From: Caldicellulosiruptor naganoensis
GTDB lineage: Bacteria > Bacillota > Thermoanaerobacteria > Caldicellulosiruptorales > Caldicellulosiruptoraceae
Direction: 5' to 3'
Length of the DNA: 64,000 nucleotides
NCBI RefSeq assembly: GCF_026914285.1
Contig: NZ_CP113864.1
Location: forward strand, 2,232,501 to 2,296,500
Of the stretch, positions 45,593 to 54,066 are shown piece by piece (positions within the stretch are counted from its first letter, which is position 1; every line of letters starts with the position of its first letter). Position numbers and translations under genes: made by a program. Below the pieces are notes generated by a model, which made no database searches, was not told the origin of the DNA, and worked only from the letters and a program-made list of their open reading frames with translations.

Positions 45593-47035
45593 TTACTTTG
45601 TTGCATTCATAAGATATGTCAGGTCAAACTTTGGCTTTAGCGCCAAGTGTGCATCTACACTCTTTTCAAAAAGATACACCTTGCCATAGTCTTTTGTCAA
45701 TACATACACCTCTTCAAACCCGCTGGACTTTACAAGTTTTAGGTACTCAGCTGTATCCTTTACTTCTTTTGCCTTTTCCATGAATTCTGGCTTCAATCCC
45801 AAATCAAAATCAACTGTGGTGACCTCGCCTGAAAGCTTGTCAAAGCTGATATTTAGTTTTCCTGCCATAACAAAAGCCCCACCAATATAGAATTTGTATG
45901 AAACAGCATGTTCATTTTCATTGTCAAAAATATAGGATTTAGCAGTGACAAACTTTCCCAAAAGAGTTTGCATGAGCTGCTCCGCCCTGTCGTTCAAAAC
46001 CTTAGTTTCTACCTTCTTGATATTGCCAGATGCTTTGAGGTTTGCTGTCATCTTGAGGATGTTTCCAAACTTATCAGCTGATATCTCTACCTTGCCATAT
46101 AAACTATCTTTTTTGTACGAATATCCACCAGATGGCTCAATTTTGAATTCAGATAATGAAAATGGCAATCTTCTTTGCTGAGACGATAGCATGTTTAAAA
46201 TCTTGCCAAATTTTAGCTTAACATACTCAACTGATGCCTTCTTTTGAGCATAATCTACGTAATTGTTGTACTCTTGGAGATTAAATTTATTTGGGTTTAA
46301 ATTGATCTCTGGGAAGACTTTTCCTTCTACATAATCAAAGTAGAGGTCCTTTAAGGAAAGTACATTATTTAATGTTGTATATTTCAAAAAAGAATCGCTG
46401 CTGATTGCTGGTACAACCTTTATACTTTTTAAAATTTTATTCTCCTCATCTCCTTTTTTGCTGCCAGATTTAAAGTTTATACTTGAAAACCAGTTTATGT
46501 CAAACTCTAAAAGTTCTCCATTGTCTTTATTCAAAACAATCACTGCTTCATTTGACAGCACCTTTTTGTCCCCTTCAACACGGTAGAAGTTGCAGATGTA
46601 TTTGTCTTTGGTTTGGGTGACATAAAGCTCAACATTTCCTTTTGTGTACGGTGCAAACTTGTACAGAAGCTTGAACGCTTTTGATTTTACATCACCAAAT
46701 GAGAATTTGTTCACAACATCTGATGGTACATATTTTTTAAAGTAAACCACTGATTGGTTCTCTTTCATATAGATTTCATACTTTGACTTGCCATCTTCAA
46801 AAAGGTACTTGTACATAAAAGTCTCATCAGGAAGCTTTTCAAGCTTGATATCACTTTCAACAAGCTGAGCATTTTTAAGACCAAAGAGATTTTTGATAAA
46901 GCTTATATTGTCTTCCTGTGGTGGAACATTTTTTACTGTCAGGCTTCTTATTAAGAGAATGAGAAATAAGATTCCAAATACTAAAACTGCAATGCTGATT
47001 CCCAGCCTTCTTGTGTATATCTTTATCTTTTTCAT
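45593..47035 (-). CDS. Membrane-anchored PepSY/YcdB-like protein
   Basis: 480 residues: one N-terminal membrane segment (ISIAVLVFGILFLILLIRSL) and a large outside part made of repeated YcdB/PepSY-like modules (VVYFKKYVP, AVIVLNKDNGELLEFDINW, LNISFDKLSGEVTTVDFDL). PepSY modules often inhibit peptidases or act in envelope regulation. It is a single gene between folE2 and the amidohydrolase. The assignment rests on the strand pattern only. Confidence 0.5.
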   Translation of the reverse strand: MKKIKIYTRRLGISIAVLVFGILFLILLIRSLTVKNVPPQEDNISFIKNLFGLKNAQLVESDIKLEKLPDETFMYKYLFEDGKSKYEIYMKENQSVVYFKKYVPSDVVNKFSFGDVKSKAFKLLYKFAPYTKGNVELYVTQTKDKYICNFYRVEGDKKVLSNEAVIVLNKDNGELLEFDINWFSSINFKSGSKKGDEENKILKSIKVVPAISSDSFLKYTTLNNVLSLKDLYFDYVEGKVFPEINLNPNKFNLQEYNNYVDYAQKKASVEYVKLKFGKILNMLSSQQRRLPFSLSEFKIEPSGGYSYKKDSLYGKVEISADKFGNILKMTANLKASGNIKKVETKVLNDRAEQLMQTLLGKFVTAKSYIFDNENEHAVSYKFYIGGAFVMAGKLNISFDKLSGEVTTVDFDLGLKPEFMEKAKEVKDTAEYLKLVKSSGFEEVYVLTKDYGKVYLFEKSVDAHLALKPKFDLTYLMNATK

Positions 47036-47098
47036 AATTTTGCGGTTTTGAAAACCTTCCCTCGCTTTTTCAAAAGCCGATTTATTACTTTAATTGTA

Positions 47099-47872
47099 TC
47101 ATTTTGTATTCTCCCCTTCAATATATGCAAATGCGTTGTGGTTATGAATACTCTCTATGCTCTCAACAAAAACCTTGTACCACTTGATTCGCTTGTCACC
47201 GCTGATTTTGACAACAACTTCACGCAAAAGGTCTTCAACAAACCTCGGGTTCTGGTAAGCACGTTCTGTAACCCATTTTTCATCAGGTCTTTTTAAGATA
47301 GAATACAGCGGGCATGAAGCAGAAGATTCTGCTATTTCAACAAGCTCTTCAATCCACATAAAACGTCTCATTCTCACTTCAATTGTCACATATGATCTTT
47401 GGTTGTGTGCACCGTACTCAGAAATCTCTTTTGAGCACGGGCAAAGTGTGTGGACAGGAACAATTACACCTACCTTTAAATCAAACTTTTCGCCTTTTTC
47501 TGCTTCAAAGTAGCAGTCAACTTTTAAAGGTGCAAGCGTCTCGGTTACAGGTGTTCTTTTGTTTATAAAATATGGAAAATCAAAACGAACATAGGCTTTT
47601 TGAGAGTCAAGCTTTTCCTTTATTCTGTCAAGAAGCCTTTCTATTTCTTTCGGGCCTACCACATTTAGCTCATCTATTGCCTCAATAAAGCGGGACATGT
47701 GAGTGCCTCTCATGTCACCTTTTAGCTCTGCTGCTGCTGTGATTTTTGCGATGGTTGTTTGAGTCTTGTTTGCCCTGTCCATCACAACAATTGGCCAATT
47801 TAAGTCCTTTATTCCAACTTTTTGAATGGCGATTCCTCGAAGGTCTTTCTGGCTCTGAACATCAATCATCAT
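47099..47872 (-). CDS. folE2: GTP cyclohydrolase FolE2 (type IB)
   Basis: About 257 residues with QSQKDLRGIAIQKVGI, MRGTHMSRFIEAIDEL, and the metal-binding CPCSKEISEYGAHNQRSYV. It makes dihydroneopterin triphosphate from GTP. With QueD directly upstream it feeds queuosine (and possibly folate) synthesis. The start is set at ATG 47872 after AGGGGTGAAG, overlapping the queD end by 11 bases. Confidence 0.95.
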   Translation of the reverse strand: MMIDVQSQKDLRGIAIQKVGIKDLNWPIVVMDRANKTQTTIAKITAAAELKGDMRGTHMSRFIEAIDELNVVGPKEIERLLDRIKEKLDSQKAYVRFDFPYFINKRTPVTETLAPLKVDCYFEAEKGEKFDLKVGVIVPVHTLCPCSKEISEYGAHNQRSYVTIEVRMRRFMWIEELVEIAESSASCPLYSILKRPDEKWVTERAYQNPRFVEDLLREVVVKISGDKRIKWYKVFVESIESIHNHNAFAYIEGENTK

Positions 47873-48227
47873 CTTCACCCCTGTAGACTGCGCCACTGTC
47901 TTCTGTTTCCCAGACTTCAACCTCATAAAGGGTACAATTTTTCGCTTTAATTTTATCGTAGAGCCTTTGCCAAATCCACTTTGCAATGTTTTCTGCTGTT
48001 GGGTTTTCAATTATGTCATTCAAATACGCATGGTCCAAAATATCTATGACTTCTTTTTGGACAATGTCTTTGAGCAAGGCAAAATCTATTACCATGTCTT
48101 GCTCATCTAATTTTCCTTTGACTGTGACAACAAGCTTGTACGTGTGTCCGTGCAACTTTTCGCACTTTCCATGGTACTTTGTGAGGTTGTGCGCTGCATC
48201 AAACTTGAAGATTTTTTTGAGAAGCAT
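47862..48227 (-). CDS. queD: 6-carboxytetrahydropterin synthase
   Basis: About 121 residues with the zinc ligands in FDAAHNLTKYHGKCEKLHGHTY and the catalytic Cys-His-Glu relay (CEKLHGHTY, LDHAYLND, VEVWETEDSG). It converts H2NTP to carboxytetrahydropterin on the preQ0 route. AAAGGAGTG lies nine bases before ATG 48227. No preQ1 riboswitch is visible upstream. Confidence 0.95.
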   Translation of the reverse strand: MLLKKIFKFDAAHNLTKYHGKCEKLHGHTYKLVVTVKGKLDEQDMVIDFALLKDIVQKEVIDILDHAYLNDIIENPTAENIAKWIWQRLYDKIKAKNCTLYEVEVWETEDSGAVYRGEDDD

Positions 48228-48259
48228 GGTAAAAATCACTCCTTTTTGAATTCAAAAAT

Positions 48260-48298
48260 AAAAATTAGGAGGCTGTAGACCAGCCCCCGCTTTTATTT
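48260..48298. terminator. Bidirectional terminator upstream of queD
   Basis: GGAGGCTG (48268-48275) pairs with CAGCCCCC (48281-48288) with one mismatch. T-rich tails exist on both sides (GCTTTTATTT on plus, TAATTTTTATTTTT on minus). It ends the minus-strand transcript of the small gene before it. Confidence 0.65.
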
Positions 48299-48301
48299 AA
48301 T

Positions 48302-48475
48302 TTATATTTTATCACATTTGTGGTATCTTTCTAATATCCTTTCTTCTCTAACTCTGTCAGGATCAATAGCTACGTCTTTCGCTATTCCAGCTAACTCTTC
48401 TATTAGCTTTAATGCTCTTTCTCTCCTTCTATCTCTCTTTTTCTTTGCAGACTCATTATTCTTTTCTTTTTCCAT
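48302..48475 (-). CDS. Small charged protein of 57 residues
   Basis: An open frame from ATG 48475 to TAA 48302-48304 encodes MEKEKNNESAKKKRDRRRER, then ALKLIEELAGIAKDVAIDPD and a tail ending RYHKCDKI. The N-terminus is very basic. The middle (KLIEELAGIAKDV) resembles the C-terminal helix of some VapB-like antitoxins, without a DNA-binding domain. GGAAGG precedes the start. It lies between the SLH gene and a terminator. The function is unknown. Confidence 0.5.
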   Translation of the reverse strand: MEKEKNNESAKKKRDRRRERALKLIEELAGIAKDVAIDPDRVREERILERYHKCDKI

Positions 48476-48511
48476 CTTAAAAACCTTCCACTTCTCTACT
48501 TCTTGAGATGC

Positions 48512-51500
48512 TTACTTCTTCACAGCCTGTGTTAAAACAGAGTTTCCTGCCAAATCCTTGACGTTTGGTGATATGTTTACAATACTTCCTGCTGGCAGTG
48601 GGTTTGTAAATGTTATTTCAACAGCTTTATTGTCAGAAGATTTTACAAAGCTTATTATATTCCCGCCTGCAACGCATGAGAAGTTCTGAGGGACCAATGT
48701 TGCTGGGTCCATTGGTTCTGTAAATGTAAGTTTTACCTTTCTTGTATCAGTTGTGGAAAACTCAGCCGACACATCAGGTGATGTCCTCTCTGTTACATGG
48801 TCGATAACTTGAGCTTTTGCAGCAACCACTGGATTTCCATTGTAGTCTATAATCAAATCAGGTCGTTTTATCTCAACAGAAATCGATCTGTCAACAACTC
48901 CTGGCTTTTTGACTTTTATATAAAGAACTCCATTTTGAGTGTAAGCTGTATAGTCAATATCGGGCAAAAGCGTCGCAGTTCCATCTTTTAGCTCAATGCC
49001 TGCTGCCAAGATGGTATTGTTTATACCGGGCAAAGTTGTAACAGGCTCATCAAACGCAACAACTATGGTATCAGAGTTTTGCCCTGTGCCAACAGACACA
49101 GAAAGCTGCTGGGGTGAAATTTTGTCCTGCAGTTTTATATTCGGATAAAAGTTTACATCCAATGTAGGCGGAATATTCAGCACCTGGTCAAACTGGTCTT
49201 TTATACCTGAACCTGTTGTATAGATTTTTAGATCTTCAGGTTCCTGACCTGTATCATTTGTATCAGCTTTAGCATCAGATGTTAACAAAGCAGCTGTTTT
49301 TAGTGTCACTACCTTTTTATCAGGACTAATTACATAGCTTACAATTCCAAGACTTACAATTTTGTCGTTATCAGGATTGCCATTGAGGCTGGTTGTGCTT
49401 TGGGCATTTCTGAACATTATCGAAGCTGGGTCAAATGATGCAAATATATAGTCATTTAGTGCCTTTATCTGGATTGTGTTTCTGCCAATTGCTAAAACCT
49501 CAATGTCCTGCGGTGATATACCTTTGAAGTTGGCAAGAATTGAATACGGCATTGCAATTGTAGCATTTGCCAAAAAATTTCCTGCTGCATCAGTTAAAGT
49601 AGGTGCTGCAAGCTTGTCAACCGCCCCACCTGATACAGACCACTTTCCGGGTGTTTTGTCATCAGCACCAGGAACAATAAATGTTACCCTGTTTGCCGAA
49701 GGTGATATATAGTCAATCTTTGCACCCTTTACGCTTGAAAGCGGAATTGTAGCTGTGTTATTGCCTATAAAGTAACTGCTGAGGTTTTTTAATTTATCAA
49801 CATCCATTGCCTCTGAGAAGAAGATGTCTATTTTATCATTGTCAGAGGCAGGGTCATATTTTGCGATTGCTGCTGTAATTGTTGGCGGCAATGTATCCTT
49901 TGCAGCAAAAGATAAAGCAGCGTCATCCATTATATTTTCCCTTACAGACACATCTGGAATGCCACTGATTTTTAAAGTATATGTCCCACCGTTTACTTTT
50001 TCAAGAGAGCTGAATTCAACCAAATATGTTGAATAGTCATTTTCTTTTAGCCTCTGAACACTTTTTGCAACCTGATCTAAAATTGTTTGTCCATCAGAGG
50101 ACAGAAGCTTGAACGAAGATACTCTGTCCTGCGCATTGACACTCTCTGAAAATGTAACTTTTATAACATTCCCTTCTAAAACCTCAACAGACTTCACAGT
50201 GGGTTTTGTTGTATCATCGTTTGCTTTTGAAGAAACCACTATCCAGTTTGTATCTTTGTTTCCAAGAAGATCCTCAACATTTCTGTACCTTATCTCAAAA
50301 GACACAAGCGCTCTGACATCAAGTTTCAAAGCGGAGGCAAGTTCAATGTCAACTGTCTTGCCATCTGGCAGCAATTTCACTTTTGCACCAATTGCATGGT
50401 TTGTGTTGTCTGATGCCTGATACACTTCATACTCTCCAGTTGGAGTGCTGCCATCAATTGTTCTTATCTCCTCATCAAATACAAGCTGGAGCCTATTGTT
50501 TGCAACAAAGTTCAAAGCAACATGCCTTGGTGGTGTTCTGTCAAGGGTTGTTGTGAAGGTTGTTTTATAGTATACAATCCTATAACCTGCAAAGTCTTTG
50601 GCATCAGCAATTTCAATTGTGTGGCTGCCATCTGCAAGCGGTGTGTAGTTTTCAATCTCAATTGCGTTCTCTTCATACTTTGGTGTAACCTTTGCATAAA
50701 GGTAGTTTCCATCAACTTTTATTGTTGCACCTACAGAAGATACATCGCAGATCTTAAAACTTCCATTTGAACTGCTATCAATTGGCTCATTGAATATTAC
50801 TTTAAACTTTTTGCTGTTAATAACTTTAAAATCAACCACTTTTGGCTGGGTGGCATCAATGCAGGATACCTCTTTTGTAATGCTAAAGCTCTGTCTAGTT
50901 TCTGACATAAGGTTTGTAATTACAATTCTTACTTTGTCACCTTGATTTAGTTTGTTTTGAAATATTATACTCAGTGTCTTGAAATCTTGTGATACTGCAA
51001 ATTTTGCTGTTTGGTCCTCTTTGTCGTTGACATACACCTTAATTGGCAACGAATCAATCTGGCTTTGAGAAATTGCTTTTGTGAATTTTATGTCTATCTT
51101 CTTGAGGCTTTCAACCTTTATATCCTCACCTAAGCCAAATGGAATGACTTTAGCTGTAAATTTCAAACTGGTTGCTTGTCCTTTGTAAACAAATGTGTAT
51201 TCTTTTCCTTCTTGCTGGGCAGCTGTCTTTATTTCAACAACCTTCTTTGTAGAGTCGGCAAATTTGACATCTAAGATGTTCAGTCCATTGTCAAACGCAA
51301 AGTTAGACTTGTCAAGTGTTTTCAGTTCCTTGTCAAAGGTGACTTTTACAGTTGTATTGTCAATGCTTTCAATTGCAACAGGTTTTGCTTCTTTTAGCGA
51401 CTCATTCAAAAATGCATTGTATAGAATAACTGCTGTCTGGCCGCGTGTAATAAGCTTCCCAACCTCAATCTCAGCCTCAATTCCAAAGTAAATGTTTATA

Positions 51501-51982
51501 TCATAGGCTTTTTTGATGTAATTTAATGGATATTTCCCTTTTAGCTCATTTTCTTTAACGCCCAGAGCCCTTACAACCATTGCAGTGAGTTCTTCCACTT
51601 TTAAGTACTGGTCAGGCCTAAATGTTCCATCAGGATATCCTGTTATAAGCCCTATATTCTTTGCTGCCTCAATATATCCTAAAGCCCAGTGTGATACTGG
51701 GACATCTTTAAAAGAAGATCTTTTCTTGTTTGCATAAAAATCTGCCAAAGGTTTTTTGCCAAGAAGAATTATCATCATCTTTGCAATCTCTGACCTTTTG
51801 AGTGGCTTGTCAAGATTAAGATTTCCTTTAGTATCTCCTATCATTACCCCTTTTTGCTTTAGCACCTGAGCTGCTTGGTTATAAGCTTGTGTGTTTGCTG
51901 CAAAGCCTGCAAAAGCAACCATATTGATTGTAAAGCAAACCAAAAAGAAAAAAACAACTAATTTTTTAAATATTCTGCCCAT
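48512..51982 (-). CDS. S-layer protein with SLH domains and Ig-like repeats
   Basis: 1,156 residues. A signal peptide (KLVVFFFLVCFTINMVAFAGFA) is followed by three SLH motifs in residues about 33-195, including SSFKDVPVSHWALGYIEAA and GLITGYPDGTFRPDQYLK, which bind pyruvylated wall polysaccharide. The rest is a chain of Ig-like beta domains with repeats of KVTFDKEL, KVIFNEPID, LVFDEEI, KVTFSESV and KLTFTEPMD. This is a typical architecture for the main S-layer or a large wall-bound surface protein. A TATAAT box lies near 52050. Confidence 0.92.
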   Translation of the reverse strand: MGRIFKKLVVFFFLVCFTINMVAFAGFAANTQAYNQAAQVLKQKGVMIGDTKGNLNLDKPLKRSEIAKMMIILLGKKPLADFYANKKRSSFKDVPVSHWALGYIEAAKNIGLITGYPDGTFRPDQYLKVEELTAMVVRALGVKENELKGKYPLNYIKKAYDINIYFGIEAEIEVGKLITRGQTAVILYNAFLNESLKEAKPVAIESIDNTTVKVTFDKELKTLDKSNFAFDNGLNILDVKFADSTKKVVEIKTAAQQEGKEYTFVYKGQATSLKFTAKVIPFGLGEDIKVESLKKIDIKFTKAISQSQIDSLPIKVYVNDKEDQTAKFAVSQDFKTLSIIFQNKLNQGDKVRIVITNLMSETRQSFSITKEVSCIDATQPKVVDFKVINSKKFKVIFNEPIDSSSNGSFKICDVSSVGATIKVDGNYLYAKVTPKYEENAIEIENYTPLADGSHTIEIADAKDFAGYRIVYYKTTFTTTLDRTPPRHVALNFVANNRLQLVFDEEIRTIDGSTPTGEYEVYQASDNTNHAIGAKVKLLPDGKTVDIELASALKLDVRALVSFEIRYRNVEDLLGNKDTNWIVVSSKANDDTTKPTVKSVEVLEGNVIKVTFSESVNAQDRVSSFKLLSSDGQTILDQVAKSVQRLKENDYSTYLVEFSSLEKVNGGTYTLKISGIPDVSVRENIMDDAALSFAAKDTLPPTITAAIAKYDPASDNDKIDIFFSEAMDVDKLKNLSSYFIGNNTATIPLSSVKGAKIDYISPSANRVTFIVPGADDKTPGKWSVSGGAVDKLAAPTLTDAAGNFLANATIAMPYSILANFKGISPQDIEVLAIGRNTIQIKALNDYIFASFDPASIMFRNAQSTTSLNGNPDNDKIVSLGIVSYVISPDKKVVTLKTAALLTSDAKADTNDTGQEPEDLKIYTTGSGIKDQFDQVLNIPPTLDVNFYPNIKLQDKISPQQLSVSVGTGQNSDTIVVAFDEPVTTLPGINNTILAAGIELKDGTATLLPDIDYTAYTQNGVLYIKVKKPGVVDRSISVEIKRPDLIIDYNGNPVVAAKAQVIDHVTERTSPDVSAEFSTTDTRKVKLTFTEPMDPATLVPQNFSCVAGGNIISFVKSSDNKAVEITFTNPLPAGSIVNISPNVKDLAGNSVLTQAVKK

Positions 51983-52020
51983 CTCTTTTCTCTCTCCTTA
52001 TAAAAATGTTTTAAAAGACT

Positions 52021-52494
52021 TAAGAAAATAATCTTTTGAAAATATTATATCACCTTTGTTGGAAATTGTTTAGCAATTTTTTCTTTATTCCTAACAGCAA
52101 ACACAATTTACATACTTTTTTAATACTTTTGTAATAAAACCTCTGCGCTTTGCTTACAAAGGTTCTCAGAATATCCTTCCTTACTGTTGACTGATTTTCT
52201 GAAATATACCTTTCTTTCAGCCGTGCTTTTGTAATAACATCAATTTCTCTTTGTAAAAACAGCAGAGTTAGAAGATAATTTGAGGAAGTATCTCAAAAAA
52301 GTTAGCAAATTATTAGTAAAGTGGTATAAAAAGCTTACACTAAATGCAGAGGAGAAATCAAAGGGATATATGATATTAAACGTATGCTTGATAAAACTAG
52401 AAAAGTGGACGTTTAGAACGCCCACTCCCGCCTTTTGACATACAAGCTGAATTTTAGATTTTTCATAGATTTTTTAGATAGCCCCTAATTTTTG
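52021..52494. other. Region without a recognisable gene
   Basis: Holds the SLH-gene promoter region (TATAAT near 52050 on the minus strand) and a small inverted repeat around 52137-52168 (AACCT...AGGTT). There is a plus-strand open stretch of about 60 codons at 52260-52436 (HQFLFVKTAELEDNLRKYLKK and onward) that has no start codon and no recognised relative. Just after it lies an inverted repeat, GTGGACGTT with AACGCCCAC. Nothing here can be assigned. Confidence 0.4.
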
Positions 52495-52752
52495 TCAGAA
52501 TTGTCTAAATTCTTCATCTGTCATGTTTTGTCTCAATTCTTTTATTTTCTCAACGTCAAGTTCTGTGACCTTTGAAATAAAACTGTCTTCTGCTCCTGCT
52601 ACTATCATGTTCCGTGCTATTCTGATTGTGGCTTCAAGTTCTCCTTCAAGCCTTCCTTCCTCATACCCTTTTTCTTTTCCTTTTTCCTCAGCTTCCCTGT
52701 AATACTCCTGCATCAGCCGCTGAACATTAAATACAAAATCACCCACCTTCAT
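52495..52752 (-). CDS. Rpn C-terminal module, separate gene
   Basis: 85 residues: VGDFVFNVQRLMQEYYREAEE, a KGKEKGYEEGRLEGELEAT repeat-like helix, then AGAEDSFISKVTELDVEKIKELR. It is homologous to the C-terminal modules at 21938 and 56132, but the GIQQ repeats are replaced by charged residues. Its ATG overlaps the stop of the upstream Rpn fragment (ATGA). It could still be translated on its own. Confidence 0.5.
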   Translation of the reverse strand: MKVGDFVFNVQRLMQEYYREAEEKGKEKGYEEGRLEGELEATIRIARNMIVAGAEDSFISKVTELDVEKIKELRQNMTDEEFRQF

Positions 52753-52964
52753 CCAACCTCTTTTTCAACAAACTCATCTTTTACAAAGCTTCTGTCAACG
52801 AATTCAAGGCTTTGCGGGTCTATTTTATCAACCCATGGTCTTTTGATGGTTGATTTTAGAAAGTTCAAAAACACTTCTTTGAAACTGAATATATCCTTTT
52901 GAAAGTCAAATCGTACTGGCTGTGAGGAGGTTTTTGCTCCATTTTCATTTACTCCCATCTTCAA
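52749..52964 (-). pseudogene. N-terminal fragment of an rpn gene
   Basis: 71 residues: DIFSFKEVFLNFLKSTIKR followed by DPQSLEFVDRSFVKDEFVEKE, the start of an Rpn nuclease domain. The frame stops just where the catalytic core (ESD...ExQ) should begin, and the C-terminal module follows immediately, so an internal deletion has removed about 200 residues. Confidence 0.6.
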
Positions 52965-53268
52965 ATAAGTTGAAATTGAACAATGATAGTTTTAAGCTGC
53001 ATTGGAAAGTTTGTTTGTGTTTTCAATTTTATTATACCACACTCCCCTGCTTTTTTGACATTACAACTTCACAAAATTTACAGCAAACTAAAGTTTACAT
53101 CAAATTATTTAGCAAATTAAAATATTTCCAGAGATAAAGATTTTGATATAGAAGGACTCTTCGAAAACCTGACAAATTATTTCTTTTCTAATGTAGTAAA
53201 GAATATGGAGTTTGTGGTATAATCATAAAAAGGAGAAACACTGCGTTCTGAGCAAAGGTGGGTAGAAG
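52965..53268. other. Intergenic region before Uma2
   Basis: About 300 bases with no gene. A TGGTATAAT box on the minus strand near 53035 could serve the rpn fragment, and TGGTATAATC at 53215-53224 on the plus strand could serve the Uma2 gene about 45 bases further on. Otherwise plain AT-rich sequence. Confidence 0.4.
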
Positions 53269-53844
53269 TTGGAAATAAATTTCCCCAATAAATATGAGTA
53301 TTACACCTACGAAGAATTTTTGACTCTTCAAAAAGAGGAAAACCGATTTAAAATTGAATACGACAATGGCTTTATCTTTTCTATGGCCCCTGCTCATCCA
53401 AACCATGATAGAGTAAAGAACAAAATCGCAACAGCGTTTATTAATCATCTTGGGTTTGGTGGCATGTGTGAAGTTTTCACAAGTGATATTGCTGTTGTCT
53501 TTGAAAATCAAAATGAAATTTACGAATTTCAGCCAGATATAATGGTATGCTGCAACCCTAAACTTTTCCACGGACCTAAATACAAGGGAATTCCCCGCTT
53601 GATTGTTGAAATACTATCATATTCGACAGAACACCGCGACAGAACAATTAAACTGTCTGTGTATGAAAAATTTCAAGTACCTGAGTACTGGATAGTTGAC
53701 ATTTCAAATGAGTGTATAGAAGTTTACAGCAATAATATTAATGGGAAATATTGCTCTATAAATAAATACAAAAAAGGTATGAGCATAAAGGTATTTGATA
53801 ACCTTGTTTTAGATGTTGATGAAATATTTAGCGTGATAAAGTAA
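53269..53844 (+). CDS. Uma2-family endonuclease-like protein
   Basis: 191 residues of the Uma2 (DUF820) PD-(D/E)XK family: YTYEEFLTLQKEENRFKIEY, NHDRVKNKIATAFINHLG, FQPDIMVCCNP (catalytic Asp), RLIVEILSYSTEHRDRTIKL (Glu-Ile-Leu and Lys) and YWIVDISNECIEVY. Many copies occur in some genomes; the biological role is unclear. It starts at TTG 53269 after AAAGGTGG. The 3' end is retained because the IS insertion downstream duplicated 225 bp of it. Confidence 0.85.
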   Translation: MEINFPNKYEYYTYEEFLTLQKEENRFKIEYDNGFIFSMAPAHPNHDRVKNKIATAFINHLGFGGMCEVFTSDIAVVFENQNEIYEFQPDIMVCCNPKLFHGPKYKGIPRLIVEILSYSTEHRDRTIKLSVYEKFQVPEYWIVDISNECIEVYSNNINGKYCSINKYKKGMSIKVFDNLVLDVDEIFSVIK

Positions 53845-53868
53845 TCAAAAAGACAATGGATTTTCCAA
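53644..53868. repeat. Left copy of a 225-bp target duplication
   Basis: These 225 bases, covering the last third of the Uma2 gene plus 24 bases beyond its stop, recur at 55851-56075 on the other side of the IS. I see at least one difference (ACCTGAG here, ATCTGAG there). Confidence 0.9.
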
Positions 53869-54008
53869 CTTGACTTTGTCAGTTAAGAGGTGTTTTTGAG
53901 CTAACAAAAAATAACAAAGTCTTAATTTATGCGGGTTTCAAGAAGAGAAAAATAAAAAATTTTAAAAAATGTAGGGACAAATTTTAGCTTAATATATACT
54001 GAATTTGC

Positions 54009-54037
54009 TTGACTTTTTAAATATTTTGTGGTACAAT
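54009..54037 (+). promoter_or_regulatory. Promoter of the IS1634-type transposase
   Basis: TTGACT (54009-54014), 17 bases, TACAAT (54032-54037), about 30 bases before the start codon. Confidence 0.6.
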
Positions 54038-54066
54038 ATAACAAACTATCTTCAAGGAGTTGCCAT

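Noticed and set aside
48240-48300. preQ1 riboswitch upstream of queD
   Set aside because: The hairpin there is a plain bidirectional terminator without the preQ1 aptamer bases.
52260-52436. Plus-strand stretch of about 60 open codons
   Set aside because: No start codon, no ribosome binding site and no recognisable relative; left unassigned.
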